Positions 14,724 to 24,383 are shown, counted from the stretch's first letter. The stretch is DNA of 64,000 nucleotides from Candidatus Rubrivivax defluviihabitans (GCA_016709385.1 JADJMW010000005.1:124001-188000), one strand, 5' to 3'. The notes: a model not told the origin generated them from the sequence alone. Made by a program: numbers and translations.

Positions 14724-17363
14724 ATGACCTCCTTCGCCAAGGAAACCCTGCCCATCAGCCTCGAAGAGGAGATGCGGCGCTCGTACCTCGACTACGCCAT
14801 GAGCGTGATCGTCGGCCGCGCCCTGCCCGACGCGCGTGACGGACTGAAGCCGGTGCACCGGCGCGTGCTGTACGCCATGCACGAGCTCAGCAACCACTGG
14901 AACCGGCCGTACAAGAAGAGCGCACGCATCGTCGGCGACGTCATCGGCAAATACCACCCGCACGGCGACACCGCGGTCTACGACACCATCGTGCGCATGG
15001 CGCAGGACTTTTCCCTGCGCCACATGTTGGTCGACGGCCAGGGCAACTTCGGCAGCGTCGACGGTGACAACGCCGCGGCGATGCGCTACACGGAAATTCG
15101 CCTGGCCAAGATCGCGCACGAGATGCTCGAGGACCTGGACAAGGAGACCGTCGACTTCGCGCCCAACTACGACGGCTCCGAGAAGGAGCCCACGGTGCTG
15201 CCGACGCGGCTGCCCAACCTGCTGGTCAACGGGTCCGCCGGCATCGCGGTGGGCATGGCCACCAATATTCCGCCGCACAACCTGAACGAGGTCGTCGACG
15301 CCTGCCTGCACCTGCTGAAGAACCCGCAGGCCACGCTCGAAGAGCTGATGGAGATCGTGCCGGCCCCCGACTTCCCCACCGCCGGCATCATCTACGGATT
15401 GAGCGGGGTGCGCGAGGGTTACCGCACCGGCCGCGGCCGCGTGGTGATGCGCGCCAAGTGCCATTTCGAGGACATCGACCGCGGCCAGCGGCAGGCGATC
15501 ATCGTCGACGAGATCCCCTACCAGGTGAACAAGAAGACGCTGCTCGAGCGCATCGCCGAACTCGTGCACGAGAAGAAGCTCGAGGGCATCAGCCACATCC
15601 AGGACGAGAGCGACAAGTCCGGCATGCGCGTGGTGATCGAGCTCAAGCGCGGCGAAGTGCCCGAGGTGGTGCTGAACAACCTGTACAAGCAGACGCAGCT
15701 GCAGGACACCTTCGGCATCAACATGGTGGCGCTGATCGACGGCCAGCCCAGGCTGTGCAACCTGCACCAGCTGATCGAGATCTTCCTCGAGCATCGGCGC
15801 GAGGTCGTCACCCGGCGCACCGTATTCGAGCTGAAGAAGGCGCGCGAGCGAGGCCACGTGCTCGAGGGCCTGGCGGTGGCGCTGGCCAATATCGACGAGT
15901 TCATCGAGACCATCAAGACCAGCCCCACGCCGCCGGTGGCCAAGGCGGCGCTGATGGCCAGGAGCTGGGATTCTTCGATGGTGCGCGAGATGCTCACGCG
16001 CGCCGAGGGCGAAACGCCGGGCGGCCGCGCCGCCTATCGCCCCGAGGGCCTGCCCGCCAGCGTCGGGCTGCAGGCCGACGGCCTGTACCGGCTGAGCGAC
16101 GACCAGGCACAGGAAATCCTGCAGATGCGCCTGCAAAGGCTCACCGGGCTGGAGCAGGACAAGATCATCGGCGAATACCGCGAGGTCATGGCGCAGATCG
16201 CCGACCTGCTCGACATCCTGGCCAAGCCGGAACGCGTCACGGCCATCATCGCCGCCGAGCTGGCGGCGCTACGCCAGGAATTCGGGCAGACCAAGCTGGG
16301 CGCGCGCCGCAGCGTGATCGAGCGCAACGCGCTGGAGCTCGGCACCGAAGACCTGATCACGCCCACCGACATGGTGGTCACGCTCAGCCACACTGGCTAC
16401 GTGAAGAGCCAGCCGCTGGTGGAATACCGCGCACAGCGCCGCGGCGGCCGCGGCAAGCAGGCCACGCAGACCAAGGAAGACGACTGGATCGACCAGCTCT
16501 TCATCGCCAATACGCACGACTGGATCCTGTGCTTCAGCGACCGCGGCCGCGTCTACTGGCTGAAGGTGTGGGAAGTGCCGCAGGGCTCGCGCAGTTCGCG
16601 CGGCCGGCCCATCGTCAACATGTTTCCGCTGCAGCCGGGCGAGAAGATCACCGTGGTGCTGCCGCTGACCGGCGAGTTCCGCAGCTTCCCGGCCGACCAC
16701 TACGTCTTCATGGCCACTGCGCAGGGCGTGGTGAAGAAGACGCCGCTGGACGAATTCAGCAACCCGCGCAAGGCCGGCATCATCGCCGTGACGCTGGACG
16801 AGGGCGACGTGCTGATCGGCGCCGCGCTCACCGACGGCCGGCACGACGTGATGCTGTTCAGCGATGGCGGCAAGGCGGTGCGCTTCGACGAGGCCGACGT
16901 CACCGCCCACGGCCGCCAGGCGCGCGGCGTCAAGGGCATGACGCTGGACGACGGCCAGAGCGTGATCGCGCTGCTGGTCGCCGAGGACGAAACGCAGAGC
17001 GTGCTCACGGCCACCGAGAACGGCTACGGCAAGCGCACCTCGATCGTCGAATACACACGCCACGGGCGCGGAGGCAAGGGCATGATCGCCATCGTGCAGA
17101 GCGAGCGCAACGGCCGCGTCGTCGCAGCCACCCTGGTGCGCCCGGCCGACGAGATCATGCTCATCACCGACAAGGGCGTGCTCGTGCGCACGCGGGTGTC
17201 CGAGATCCGCGAGCTCGGCCGCGCCACGCAAGGCGTGACGCTGATCGCGCTGGACGAAGGCACGCAGCTCTCGGGGCTGCAGCGCATCGTGGAAAACGAC
17301 GCACCGGCCGATGGGGACGAGGGAACCGAAGGCGCCGCCGGCGCCGCAACCGAAGGAAACTGA
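14724..17363 (+). CDS. gyrA: DNA gyrase subunit A
   Basis: An 879-residue protein. The catalytic tyrosine is Y122 (AAAMRYTE), preceded by R121. The quinolone region reads HPHGDTAVYD, with threonine at position 83 and aspartate at 87. The breakage-reunion domain runs to about residue 530, and the C-terminal pinwheel begins with the GyrA box QRRGGRGK, which separates gyrase from topoisomerase IV. With GyrB it introduces negative supercoils. It is the first gene of a plus-strand block; the DUF2059 gene follows three bases later. It is complete and of normal length. Confidence 0.97.
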   Translation: MTSFAKETLPISLEEEMRRSYLDYAMSVIVGRALPDARDGLKPVHRRVLYAMHELSNHWNRPYKKSARIVGDVIGKYHPHGDTAVYDTIVRMAQDFSLRHMLVDGQGNFGSVDGDNAAAMRYTEIRLAKIAHEMLEDLDKETVDFAPNYDGSEKEPTVLPTRLPNLLVNGSAGIAVGMATNIPPHNLNEVVDACLHLLKNPQATLEELMEIVPAPDFPTAGIIYGLSGVREGYRTGRGRVVMRAKCHFEDIDRGQRQAIIVDEIPYQVNKKTLLERIAELVHEKKLEGISHIQDESDKSGMRVVIELKRGEVPEVVLNNLYKQTQLQDTFGINMVALIDGQPRLCNLHQLIEIFLEHRREVVTRRTVFELKKARERGHVLEGLAVALANIDEFIETIKTSPTPPVAKAALMARSWDSSMVREMLTRAEGETPGGRAAYRPEGLPASVGLQADGLYRLSDDQAQEILQMRLQRLTGLEQDKIIGEYREVMAQIADLLDILAKPERVTAIIAAELAALRQEFGQTKLGARRSVIERNALELGTEDLITPTDMVVTLSHTGYVKSQPLVEYRAQRRGGRGKQATQTKEDDWIDQLFIANTHDWILCFSDRGRVYWLKVWEVPQGSRSSRGRPIVNMFPLQPGEKITVVLPLTGEFRSFPADHYVFMATAQGVVKKTPLDEFSNPRKAGIIAVTLDEGDVLIGAALTDGRHDVMLFSDGGKAVRFDEADVTAHGRQARGVKGMTLDDGQSVIALLVAEDETQSVLTATENGYGKRTSIVEYTRHGRGGKGMIAIVQSERNGRVVAATLVRPADEIMLITDKGVLVRTRVSEIRELGRATQGVTLIALDEGTQLSGLQRIVENDAPADGDEGTEGAAGAATEGN

Positions 17364-17366
17364 TCG

Positions 17367-17987
17367 ATGTTCAAGGCTCTTCTGATCGCCGCTGCCCTGG
17401 CAGCCACCACACTGGCGCAGGCACAGGCGCCCGCGCCGGCACCGGCGCCCGCGCCGAAGCCGGCCCCGGCCGCCTCGAGCGCGGCCAAGAAGGAACTGGT
17501 GGCCAAGATCCTGCAGGCGCAAAAGCCCGGCTTCGAGATGACGGCACGGCGCGTGGTCGAGCAGCCCGCCATCCAGATGCTGCAGCAGGCCAGCCAGGTG
17601 ATCCAGCAGCGCCTGCCCGCCGAAAAGCGCGAGCCGACCTTCAGGGAATTGCAGGCCGACGCGCGCAAATATGTCGATGACACCTTCCCGCAGGTGCGCG
17701 ACCAGACGATCGCACTCTCGGTCAGCACCGTCGGCCCGCTGCTGGAGCAGCGCATGACCGAGAGCGAGCTGCGCCAGGTGCTGGCGGTCTACGAGTCCGC
17801 GGCCTTCCGGAAATACCAGGGCCTCGCGGGCGACATGGAAAAGGCGCTGATGGAGCAGTTGGCCCAGCAGGCCCGGCCGACGGTCGAAGCCAATGCCCGG
17901 GCCTTGCAGCAGACCATGGCCAAGCGGCTGGACGCGGCCACCGGTGCGGCTTCGGCGCCGGCGACGGTTCCGCTCACGGGCAAGTGA
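17367..17987 (+). CDS. DUF2059 domain-containing secreted protein
   Basis: The 206-residue product has a signal peptide (about 1-20), a proline/alanine-rich spacer (APAPAPAPAPKPAPA) and a helical DUF2059 region (about 110-175), recognisable by VGPLLEQRMTESELRQVLAVYESAAFRKY, of which ESELRQV and ESAAFRKY are the core. The family is of unknown function and is often found between gyrA and the aromatic amino acid genes in these bacteria. The ATG is three bases after the gyrA stop, so the two are likely co-transcribed. A serC gene, frequent at this point, is absent: pheA follows after seven bases. Confidence 0.8.
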   Translation: MFKALLIAAALAATTLAQAQAPAPAPAPAPKPAPAASSAAKKELVAKILQAQKPGFEMTARRVVEQPAIQMLQQASQVIQQRLPAEKREPTFRELQADARKYVDDTFPQVRDQTIALSVSTVGPLLEQRMTESELRQVLAVYESAAFRKYQGLAGDMEKALMEQLAQQARPTVEANARALQQTMAKRLDAATGAASAPATVPLTGK

Positions 17988-17994
17988 CCGGCTC

Positions 17995-19098
17995 ATGAGC
18001 CAGGCGTCGCCGCCGGCGACCACGCTGCAATCGCTGCGCGAGCGCATCGACGCGGCCGACGCGGAGTTACTGACGCTGCTGAACCGGCGCGCGCAACTCG
18101 CGCTCGAAGTCGGCGAACTGAAGAAGCGCGAGGGCTCGGTGGTGTTCCGCCCCGAGCGCGAAGCGCAGGTCATCGACGGCCTGAAGGCGCGCAATTCTGG
18201 GCCGCTGAAGACCGACAGTATCGCGCCGATCTGGCGCGAGATCATGTCGGCCTGCCGTGCGCTGGAAACGCCCACGCGTGTGGCCTACCTGGGCCCGGCG
18301 GGTACCTTCAGCGAATTGGCCGCGCTGGGCTATTTCGGCTCGTCGCTCACGCGCGTGCCCTGCGCCAGCATCGACGAGGTCTTTCGCACCACCACCGCCG
18401 GTGCGGCCGACTTCGGCGTCGTGCCGGTGGAGAACAGCACCGAGGGCGTGGTCGCGCGCTCGCTGGACCTGTTCCTGCACACGCCGCTGTTCATCATCGG
18501 CGAGACGAGCCTGTTCGTGCGCCACAACCTGCTGCGGCGCAGCGATTCGCTGGAAGGCATCAGCGCCGTACTGGCGCACCCGCAGGCGCTGGCGCAATGC
18601 CACGGCTGGCTGGCCAACCACCTGCCCAACGCCGAGCGCCGGCCGGTGGCGAGCAATGCCGAGGGCGCGCGCCTGGCCGGGCTCGACCCCACGCTGGCGG
18701 CCATCGCCAGCGAGCGCGCGGCCAGCGAATACGGACTGCACGTGGTGGCCCCGGCGATCCAGGACGACCCGCACAACCGCACGCGTTTTGCCATCGTCAC
18801 GCACCCGCAGCGGCACCCCGCGCCGCAGGCCTCGGGCCACGACTGCACCAGCCTGGTGGTCTCGGTGAGCAACCGACCGGGCGCCGTGCACGACATGCTG
18901 GTGCCGTTGAAGACGCATGGCGTCTCGATGAGCCGCTTCGAGTCGCGCCCGGCGCGTTCGGGGCAGTGGGAGTACTACTTCTACATCGACATCGAGGGCC
19001 ACCCTGCCGAGCCGCACGTGGCCGCAGCGCTGGCCGAACTGCGCACCGTGTGCGCCTTCTTCAAGGTGCTGGGCACCTACCCGATCGACGTGCACTGA
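17995..19098 (+). CDS. pheA: Bifunctional chorismate mutase / prephenate dehydratase
   Basis: A 367-residue P-protein with three parts: an AroQ chorismate mutase helix bundle (about 1-95; LRERIDAADAELLTLLNRRAQLA), a prephenate dehydratase domain (about 98-275; YLGPAGTFSE, VPVENSTEG, and the TRF motif in HNRTRFAIV), and an ACT domain (about 290-367; NRPGAVHDMLVPL and SRFESRPAR, which bind phenylalanine for feedback control). It converts chorismate to phenylpyruvate. The ATG at 17995 lies seven bases after the previous stop. tyrA begins two bases after its stop, so the two branches are translated together. Confidence 0.95.
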   Translation: MSQASPPATTLQSLRERIDAADAELLTLLNRRAQLALEVGELKKREGSVVFRPEREAQVIDGLKARNSGPLKTDSIAPIWREIMSACRALETPTRVAYLGPAGTFSELAALGYFGSSLTRVPCASIDEVFRTTTAGAADFGVVPVENSTEGVVARSLDLFLHTPLFIIGETSLFVRHNLLRRSDSLEGISAVLAHPQALAQCHGWLANHLPNAERRPVASNAEGARLAGLDPTLAAIASERAASEYGLHVVAPAIQDDPHNRTRFAIVTHPQRHPAPQASGHDCTSLVVSVSNRPGAVHDMLVPLKTHGVSMSRFESRPARSGQWEYYFYIDIEGHPAEPHVAAALAELRTVCAFFKVLGTYPIDVH

Positions 19099-19100
19099 TC

Positions 19101-19991
19101 ATGTTCCAACAGCTCGGTCTGATCGGCTGCGGCCTTATCGGCGGCTCGTTTGCGCTGGCGCTCAAGCGCGCCGGCATGGTCAGGCGCGTCGTCGGCTACA
19201 GCAAGTCGCCTTCGACCACCGAAAGGGCCAGGAAGCTCGGTGTCATCGACGTCGCCGCCGAATCGGCACTGCGCGCCGTGGCCGGCTCCGACATCGTGCT
19301 CATCGCCGTGCCGGTGGCGGCCACCGAGACCACCTTCAAGGCCATCCGCGACCTGGTCGAGCCCGGCGTGCTGTTCATGGACGTGGGCAGCACCAAGCGC
19401 GACGTGGTCGACGCGGCGCGGCGCGTGCTGCGCGAGCGCATCCGATCCTTCGTGCCGGCGCACCCGATCGCCGGCAGGGAGGTCTCGGGTGTCGAGCATG
19501 CCGACGCGGCGCTGTTCAGCGGCCGCCAGGTGATCCTGACGCCACTGGCGCAGACCGCGCCCGAACTGGTGCAGAAGGCCACCGACGCCTGGAGCGCCGT
19601 GGGTGCGCAGGTGCTCAAGATGACGGCCGAGAACCACGACGCCGCCTTCGCCGCCGTGAGCCACCTGCCGCACCTGCTGGCTTTTGCCTATTTCAGCGGC
19701 GTCGTCAACCAGCCCGCCGGGCGCGACTACCTCTCGCTGGCCGGGCCGGGTTTCCGCGACTTCACGCGCATCGCCGCCAGCAGCCCGGAAACCTGGCGCG
19801 ACATCCTGGTCGCCAACCGCGAAGAGGTGCTCAAGCAGTCGCAGCGCTTCCGCCATGCGCTGGACGCACTGGAACACGTCATGCGCTCGGGCAATGCCGA
19901 GGCGCTGGAAGACCTCATCCGCGGCCCGGCCGAGGGCCGCGCCCGCTGGACGATGGGCGCGCCGCGCGTTCCCGGCTCGGGCAAGAACTGA
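19101..19991 (+). CDS. tyrA: Prephenate dehydrogenase (TyrA family)
   Basis: The 296-residue protein has an N-terminal NAD(P) site GLIGCGLIGGSFALAL, a DVGSTK motif (about 92-97) and the PAHPIAGREVSG signature with its active-site histidine (about 114-125). A helical dimerisation domain with VSHLPHLLAFA follows. It oxidises prephenate (or arogenate) on the tyrosine branch. There is no chorismate mutase fusion and no ACT domain, so feedback sensitivity must come from elsewhere. It begins two bases after pheA and is followed after 53 bases by the aroA-cmk gene. Confidence 0.93.
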   Translation: MFQQLGLIGCGLIGGSFALALKRAGMVRRVVGYSKSPSTTERARKLGVIDVAAESALRAVAGSDIVLIAVPVAATETTFKAIRDLVEPGVLFMDVGSTKRDVVDAARRVLRERIRSFVPAHPIAGREVSGVEHADAALFSGRQVILTPLAQTAPELVQKATDAWSAVGAQVLKMTAENHDAAFAAVSHLPHLLAFAYFSGVVNQPAGRDYLSLAGPGFRDFTRIAASSPETWRDILVANREEVLKQSQRFRHALDALEHVMRSGNAEALEDLIRGPAEGRARWTMGAPRVPGSGKN

Positions 19992-20044
19992 CGCTTTCGC
20001 GCCGCGCCGCCGCGCCGCGCAACCCCTCCCTGGCGCGCCACACC

Positions 20045-22069
20045 ATGTACGACATTCCGCACCTCGACCTGCCGCCGCTGCGCAGCGCGTCCGGCGCCGT
20101 CAGGCTGCCGGGCAGCAAGAGCATCTCCAACCGCGTGCTGCTGCTCGCCGGCCTGGCCGAAGGCACGACCGCCGTGCACGACCTGCTGGATTCGGACGAC
20201 ACACGCGTCATGCTCGACGCGCTGGCGGCGCTGGGTTGCGGGCTGCGGCGCGAAGGCGCGGTGCTGCACGTCACGGGCCTGGGCGGCCGGCTGGCGGTGC
20301 ACGAGGCACGGCTCTTCCTGGGCAATGCGGGTACCGCCATGCGGCCGCTGGCCGCCGCGCTGGCCATGCTGGCCGCCACGCAAGGCGGCCGCTTCGAGCT
20401 CAGCGGCGTGCCGCGCATGCACGAGCGGCCGATCGGCGACCTGGTCGACGCCTTGCGCCCGCTGGGCTGCACCATCGAGGACCTGGGCACGCCCGGCTAC
20501 CCGCCGCTGCGCATCAGTGGCCAGGCCGGCGGCCGGCTGGCCACCGACAAGCCGATCCGCGTGCGCGGCGACGTCTCCAGCCAGTTCCTCACCGCGCTGC
20601 TGCTGGCGTTGCCGCTGGTGGCGCACGACAGCGACGTGGTCGTCGAGGTCGAAGGCGAGCTGATTTCCAAGCCTTACGTCGAGATCACGCTGGCGCTGCT
20701 GGCACGCTTCGGCATCGGCGTGCATCGTGAAGGCTGGCAGCGCTTCATCGTGCCTTGCTCGAAGCACGGCGGCCGCTACCGCACACCGGGCCGTATTCAT
20801 GTCGAAGGCGATGCCTCGTCGGCCTCGTACTTCGTCGCCCTGGGCGCCATCGCCGCACGGGCCGAGGCGCCGCTGCGCATCGAGGGCGTGGGCAGCGATT
20901 CGATCCAGGGCGACATCCGCTTCGTGGCCGCGGCGCAGGCGATGGGCGCCGAGGTCAGCAGCGGGCCTGGCTGGCTGCAGGTGCGCCGCGGGCGCTGGCC
21001 GCTGGCCGGCATCACGCTGGACTGCAACCCCATCCCGGACGCGGCCATGACGCTGGCCGTGATGGCGCTGTATGCCGATGCACCGACCCGCCTGACGGGC
21101 ATCGCCAGCTGGCGTGTCAAGGAAACGGACCGCATCGCCGCGATGGCCGCCGAATTGCGCAAGGTCGGTGCCACCGTCATTGAGGGCGCCGACTTCATCG
21201 AGGTGGCGCCGCCGACGCGCTGGCAGCCGGCGGTGATCCACACCTACGACGACCACCGCATGGCCATGTGCCTGTCGCTGGCGGCCTTCAACCCCGTGGC
21301 GGGCGGGCACGCGCCGCTGCGCATCCTGGACCCGCGCTGCGTGGCCAAGACCTTTCCCGACTATTTCGAAGCCTTGTTCAGCGTGGCGACCGCCGCGCCC
21401 GAAGACGTGCCGGTGATCACCATCGACGGCCCCACCGCCTCGGGCAAGGGCACGCTGGCCGCGGCCGTGGCGGCAGCTCTGGGCTGGCAGCTGCTCGACT
21501 CCGGCGCGCTGTACCGCGCCACCGGGCTGGCGGCGCAGTGGGACGGCCTCTCGCCCGACGACGAAGCCGCCGTGGCGCAGCTGGCCGCCAGGCTGGACCT
21601 GCGCTTCGAGGGCGGCCGCAGCTGGCTGCGCGGGCACGACGTGACAGAAGATTTGCGGCTGGAGAGCACCGGTCTGCTGGCTTCGCGCGTGTCGGCGCAC
21701 CCGGCGGTGCGCAGCGCGCTGCACGGGCTGCAGCTGGCCTTTCGCCGTGCGCCGGGGCTGGTGGCCGACGGGCGCGACATGGGCACGGTCGTCTTTCCGG
21801 GCGCCCCGCTCAAGGTATTTCTCACCGCCAGCCCTGCCGAGCGTGCCGAAAGGCGGCATAAGCAGTTGATTTCAAAAGGTATTTCGGCTAGCATCGCAGA
21901 CCTTCGTGCAGACCTCGAGGCACGCGACGAGCGCGACAGAAGTCGCAGCGTCGCACCCTTGAAGCCGGCCGAAGACGCGCTGTTGCTCGACAACTCGCAG
22001 CTGGGCATCGACGAATCGGTGCAGCAGGTGCTGGCTTGGTGGCAGCAGCGCGGGCCGTTCCGGGCATAA
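20045..22069 (+). CDS. aroA-cmk: Fused EPSP synthase and cytidylate kinase
   Basis: A 674-residue two-enzyme protein. Residues 1 to about 445 are EPSP synthase: LPGSKSISNR (K25, S26 and R30 bind shikimate-3-phosphate), GNAGTAMRPL, RMHERPIGDLV and the WRVKETDRI region; this joins phosphoenolpyruvate to shikimate 3-phosphate. A short linker leads to cytidylate kinase from about residue 457, with the P-loop GPTASGKGT (462-470), LDSGALYRA and ADGRDMGTVVFP; this phosphorylates CMP and dCMP. In E. coli these are separate genes. No stop or internal restart lies at the junction (21380-21415), so it is a real fusion, known from other Burkholderiales. Confidence 0.93.
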   Translation: MYDIPHLDLPPLRSASGAVRLPGSKSISNRVLLLAGLAEGTTAVHDLLDSDDTRVMLDALAALGCGLRREGAVLHVTGLGGRLAVHEARLFLGNAGTAMRPLAAALAMLAATQGGRFELSGVPRMHERPIGDLVDALRPLGCTIEDLGTPGYPPLRISGQAGGRLATDKPIRVRGDVSSQFLTALLLALPLVAHDSDVVVEVEGELISKPYVEITLALLARFGIGVHREGWQRFIVPCSKHGGRYRTPGRIHVEGDASSASYFVALGAIAARAEAPLRIEGVGSDSIQGDIRFVAAAQAMGAEVSSGPGWLQVRRGRWPLAGITLDCNPIPDAAMTLAVMALYADAPTRLTGIASWRVKETDRIAAMAAELRKVGATVIEGADFIEVAPPTRWQPAVIHTYDDHRMAMCLSLAAFNPVAGGHAPLRILDPRCVAKTFPDYFEALFSVATAAPEDVPVITIDGPTASGKGTLAAAVAAALGWQLLDSGALYRATGLAAQWDGLSPDDEAAVAQLAARLDLRFEGGRSWLRGHDVTEDLRLESTGLLASRVSAHPAVRSALHGLQLAFRRAPGLVADGRDMGTVVFPGAPLKVFLTASPAERAERRHKQLISKGISASIADLRADLEARDERDRSRSVAPLKPAEDALLLDNSQLGIDESVQQVLAWWQQRGPFRA

Positions 22070-22219
22070 CTGCGCCCGAGGCGGTCGCAGGCGTCCCTCG
22101 CGCTCCTTCCAGCGGCCGGCAGGCCCCAGGCGCGGCGGGTTTTTTCAACCTTCACCCGCGGCACCCGCCGCATGCATCGCTCGGCTCTGCACTCCACTCC
22201 TCCGGGCCCCAGGAAACCC

Positions 22220-23938
22220 ATGTCTGTCCAAACTACCGTCACCTCCACCGGTGGCAGCGATTCGTTCGCCGCGCTCTTTGAAGAATCCCTGAAGAGCAAC
22301 GACATGCGCGTCGGCGAGGTCATCTCCGCCGAGGTCGTGCGCATCGACTTCAACCACGTCGTGGTCAACGCCGGGCTCAAGAGCGAGTCCTACGTGCCGA
22401 TCGAGGAATTCAAGAACGACCAGGGCGAACTCGAGGTCCAGGTCGGCGACTTCGTCTCGGTGGCCATCGACGCCGTCGAGAACGGCTACGGCGACACCAT
22501 CCTCAGCCGAGACAAGGCCAAGCGCCTGGCGTCGTGGATGTCGCTGGAGAACTCCCTGGAGAGCGGCGAATTCGTCACCGGCACCGTCAACGGCAAGGTC
22601 AAGGGCGGCCTCACGGTGCTCGTGAACGGCATCCGCGCCTTCCTGCCCGGCAGCCTGCTCGACACGCGCCCGGTCAAGGACATGAGCCCGTTCGAGGGCA
22701 AGACCATGGAATTCAAGGTCATCAAGCTCGACCGCAAGCGCAACAACGTCGTGTTGTCGCGCCGCGCCGTGGTCGAGGCTTCGATGGGCGAGGAACGCGC
22801 CAAGCTGCTGGAAACGCTGAGCGAGGGCGCCATCGTGCACGGCGTGGTCAAGAACATCACCGAGTACGGCGCCTTCGTCGACCTCGGCGGCATCGACGGC
22901 CTGCTGCACATCACCGACATGGCCTGGCGCCGCGTGCGCCACCCCAGCGAGGTGGTCACGGTGGGCCAGGAACTCACCGCCAAGGTGCTGAAGTTCGACG
23001 CCGAGAAGAACCGCGTCAGCCTGGGCCTGAAGCAGCTCGGCGACGACCCCTGGCACGGCGTCGCGCGCCGCTACCCGAACGGCACGCGGCTGTTCGGCAA
23101 GATCACCAATATCGCCGACTACGGCGCCTTCGTCGAGATCGAGCCCGGCATCGAAGGCCTGGTGCACGTCTCCGAAATGGACTGGACCAACAAGAACGTC
23201 GCCCCGGCCAAGGTCGTGGCGCTGGGCGACGAGGTCGAGGTCATGGTGCTGGAGATCGACGAGGACAAGCGCCGCATCAGCCTGGGCATGAAGCAGTGCA
23301 AGGCCAACCCCTGGGAAGAATTCAGCGCCACCGTCAAGCGCGGCGACAAGGTCAAGGGCCCCGTCAAGAGCATCACCGACTTCGGCGTCTTCATCGGCCT
23401 CACGGCCGGCATCGACGGCCTGGTGCACCTGTCCGACCTGTCCTGGCACGAGCCGGGCGAGACCGCGGTGCGCAACTACAAGAAGGGCCAGGAAGTCGAG
23501 GCCCTGGTGCTGGCCATCGACGTCGAGCGCGAGCGCATCAGCCTGGGCATAAAGCAGCTCGACGTGGATCCGTTCACCAGCTTCACCACGCTGAACGACC
23601 GCGGTGCGGTCGTCACCGGCAAGGTCAAGTCGGTGGACCCGCGCGGCGCCGAGATCCAGCTCAACGAAGATGTCACTGGCTACCTGCGCGCTTCCGAGAT
23701 CAGCCGCGACCGCGTGGAGGATGCGCGCAACCTGCTCAAGGAAGGCGACGAAGTCAGCGTGATGGTGATCAACGTCGACCGCAAGATGCGTTCGATCCAG
23801 CTCAGCATCAAGGCCAAGGACAACGCCGACCAGCAGGAAGCAATGCAGCGCATCGCGCAGACCAGCGAGCGTGAAAACGCCGGCACCACGAGCCTGGGCG
23901 CCCTGCTGCGCGCCAAGCTCGATACGCAGAAAGAGTAA
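22220..23938 (+). CDS. rpsA: 30S ribosomal protein S1
   Basis: The 572-residue protein holds six S1 RNA-binding repeats, visible as recurring blocks such as VNGKVKGGLTVLVNGIRAFLP, NITEYGAFVDLGGIDGLLHITD and SITDFGVFIGLTAGIDGLVHL (each shortened here to the shared GxFVxLxGIDGLxH pattern). The ATG at 22220 is preferred over the one at 22172 because AGGAAA precedes it and the protein then starts like other S1 proteins. S1 brings mRNAs to the 30S subunit. A T-run (22140-22146) in the 150-base leader could belong to a terminator or leader structure. Confidence 0.96.
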   Translation: MSVQTTVTSTGGSDSFAALFEESLKSNDMRVGEVISAEVVRIDFNHVVVNAGLKSESYVPIEEFKNDQGELEVQVGDFVSVAIDAVENGYGDTILSRDKAKRLASWMSLENSLESGEFVTGTVNGKVKGGLTVLVNGIRAFLPGSLLDTRPVKDMSPFEGKTMEFKVIKLDRKRNNVVLSRRAVVEASMGEERAKLLETLSEGAIVHGVVKNITEYGAFVDLGGIDGLLHITDMAWRRVRHPSEVVTVGQELTAKVLKFDAEKNRVSLGLKQLGDDPWHGVARRYPNGTRLFGKITNIADYGAFVEIEPGIEGLVHVSEMDWTNKNVAPAKVVALGDEVEVMVLEIDEDKRRISLGMKQCKANPWEEFSATVKRGDKVKGPVKSITDFGVFIGLTAGIDGLVHLSDLSWHEPGETAVRNYKKGQEVEALVLAIDVERERISLGIKQLDVDPFTSFTTLNDRGAVVTGKVKSVDPRGAEIQLNEDVTGYLRASEISRDRVEDARNLLKEGDEVSVMVINVDRKMRSIQLSIKAKDNADQQEAMQRIAQTSERENAGTTSLGALLRAKLDTQKE

Positions 23939-23949
23939 GGCGACAGCGG

Positions 23950-23977
23950 CCCCGGTCCGGCGCGTGCCGGCCCGGGG
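23950..23977 (+). terminator. Strong GC hairpin after rpsA
   Basis: CCCCGG-T-CCGGC and GCCGG-C-CCGGGG pair (one mismatch) around a GCGT loop, starting 11 bases after the rpsA stop. There is no T-run, so it may be a processing or stability element rather than a full terminator before ihfB. Confidence 0.5.
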
Positions 23978-24048
23978 TTGCCTGCGCACCCGCGCGTGCT
24001 CGACCCGATGGCGCACTGCCGGCGCGAACCACGGCCTCCAACCCGTCC

Positions 24049-24357
24049 ATGACCCGCTCCGACCTCGTCACCCTGCTGGCCGAACGTTTCGCGCAGCTCA
24101 CGCAGCGCGACACCGAATTCGCCGTCAAGGCCATCCTCGACGCCATGTCGGATGCGCTGGCGCGCGGCCACCGCATCGAGATCCGCGGCTTCGGCAGCTT
24201 TTCCGTCAACCGCCGTCCGCCCCGCGTGGGGCGCAACCCGCGCAGCGGCGAGCAGGTGGTGATCCCCGAAAAGCTCGTGCCTCACTTCAAGCCGGGCAAG
24301 GCCTTGCGCGAATCGGTCGACGCCCAGGCGCCGGTCGAGTCCGTCGACGAGCACTGA
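24049..24357 (+). CDS. ihfB: Integration host factor subunit beta
   Basis: A 102-residue DNA-bending protein of the HU/IHF family. The DNA-binding arm reads EIRGFGSFSVNRRPPRVGRNP (quoted by its core RGFGSF and GRNP), with the intercalating proline in the RNP turn. The spacing downstream of rpsA is typical for ihfB rather than ihfA or HU. With IHF alpha it bends DNA sharply at specific sites, affecting transcription, recombination and phage integration. The C-terminal tail (APVESVDEH) is a few residues longer than in E. coli. Confidence 0.93.
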   Translation: MTRSDLVTLLAERFAQLTQRDTEFAVKAILDAMSDALARGHRIEIRGFGSFSVNRRPPRVGRNPRSGEQVVIPEKLVPHFKPGKALRESVDAQAPVESVDEH

Positions 24358-24383
24358 CCCGGCGCCCGCGCATGGCCGCGTCC

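Noticed and set aside
13682..14755. N-terminal extension of ubiG through ompA
   Set aside because: The extension is a different frame of ompA, and the protein start at 13681 fits the UbiG family exactly.
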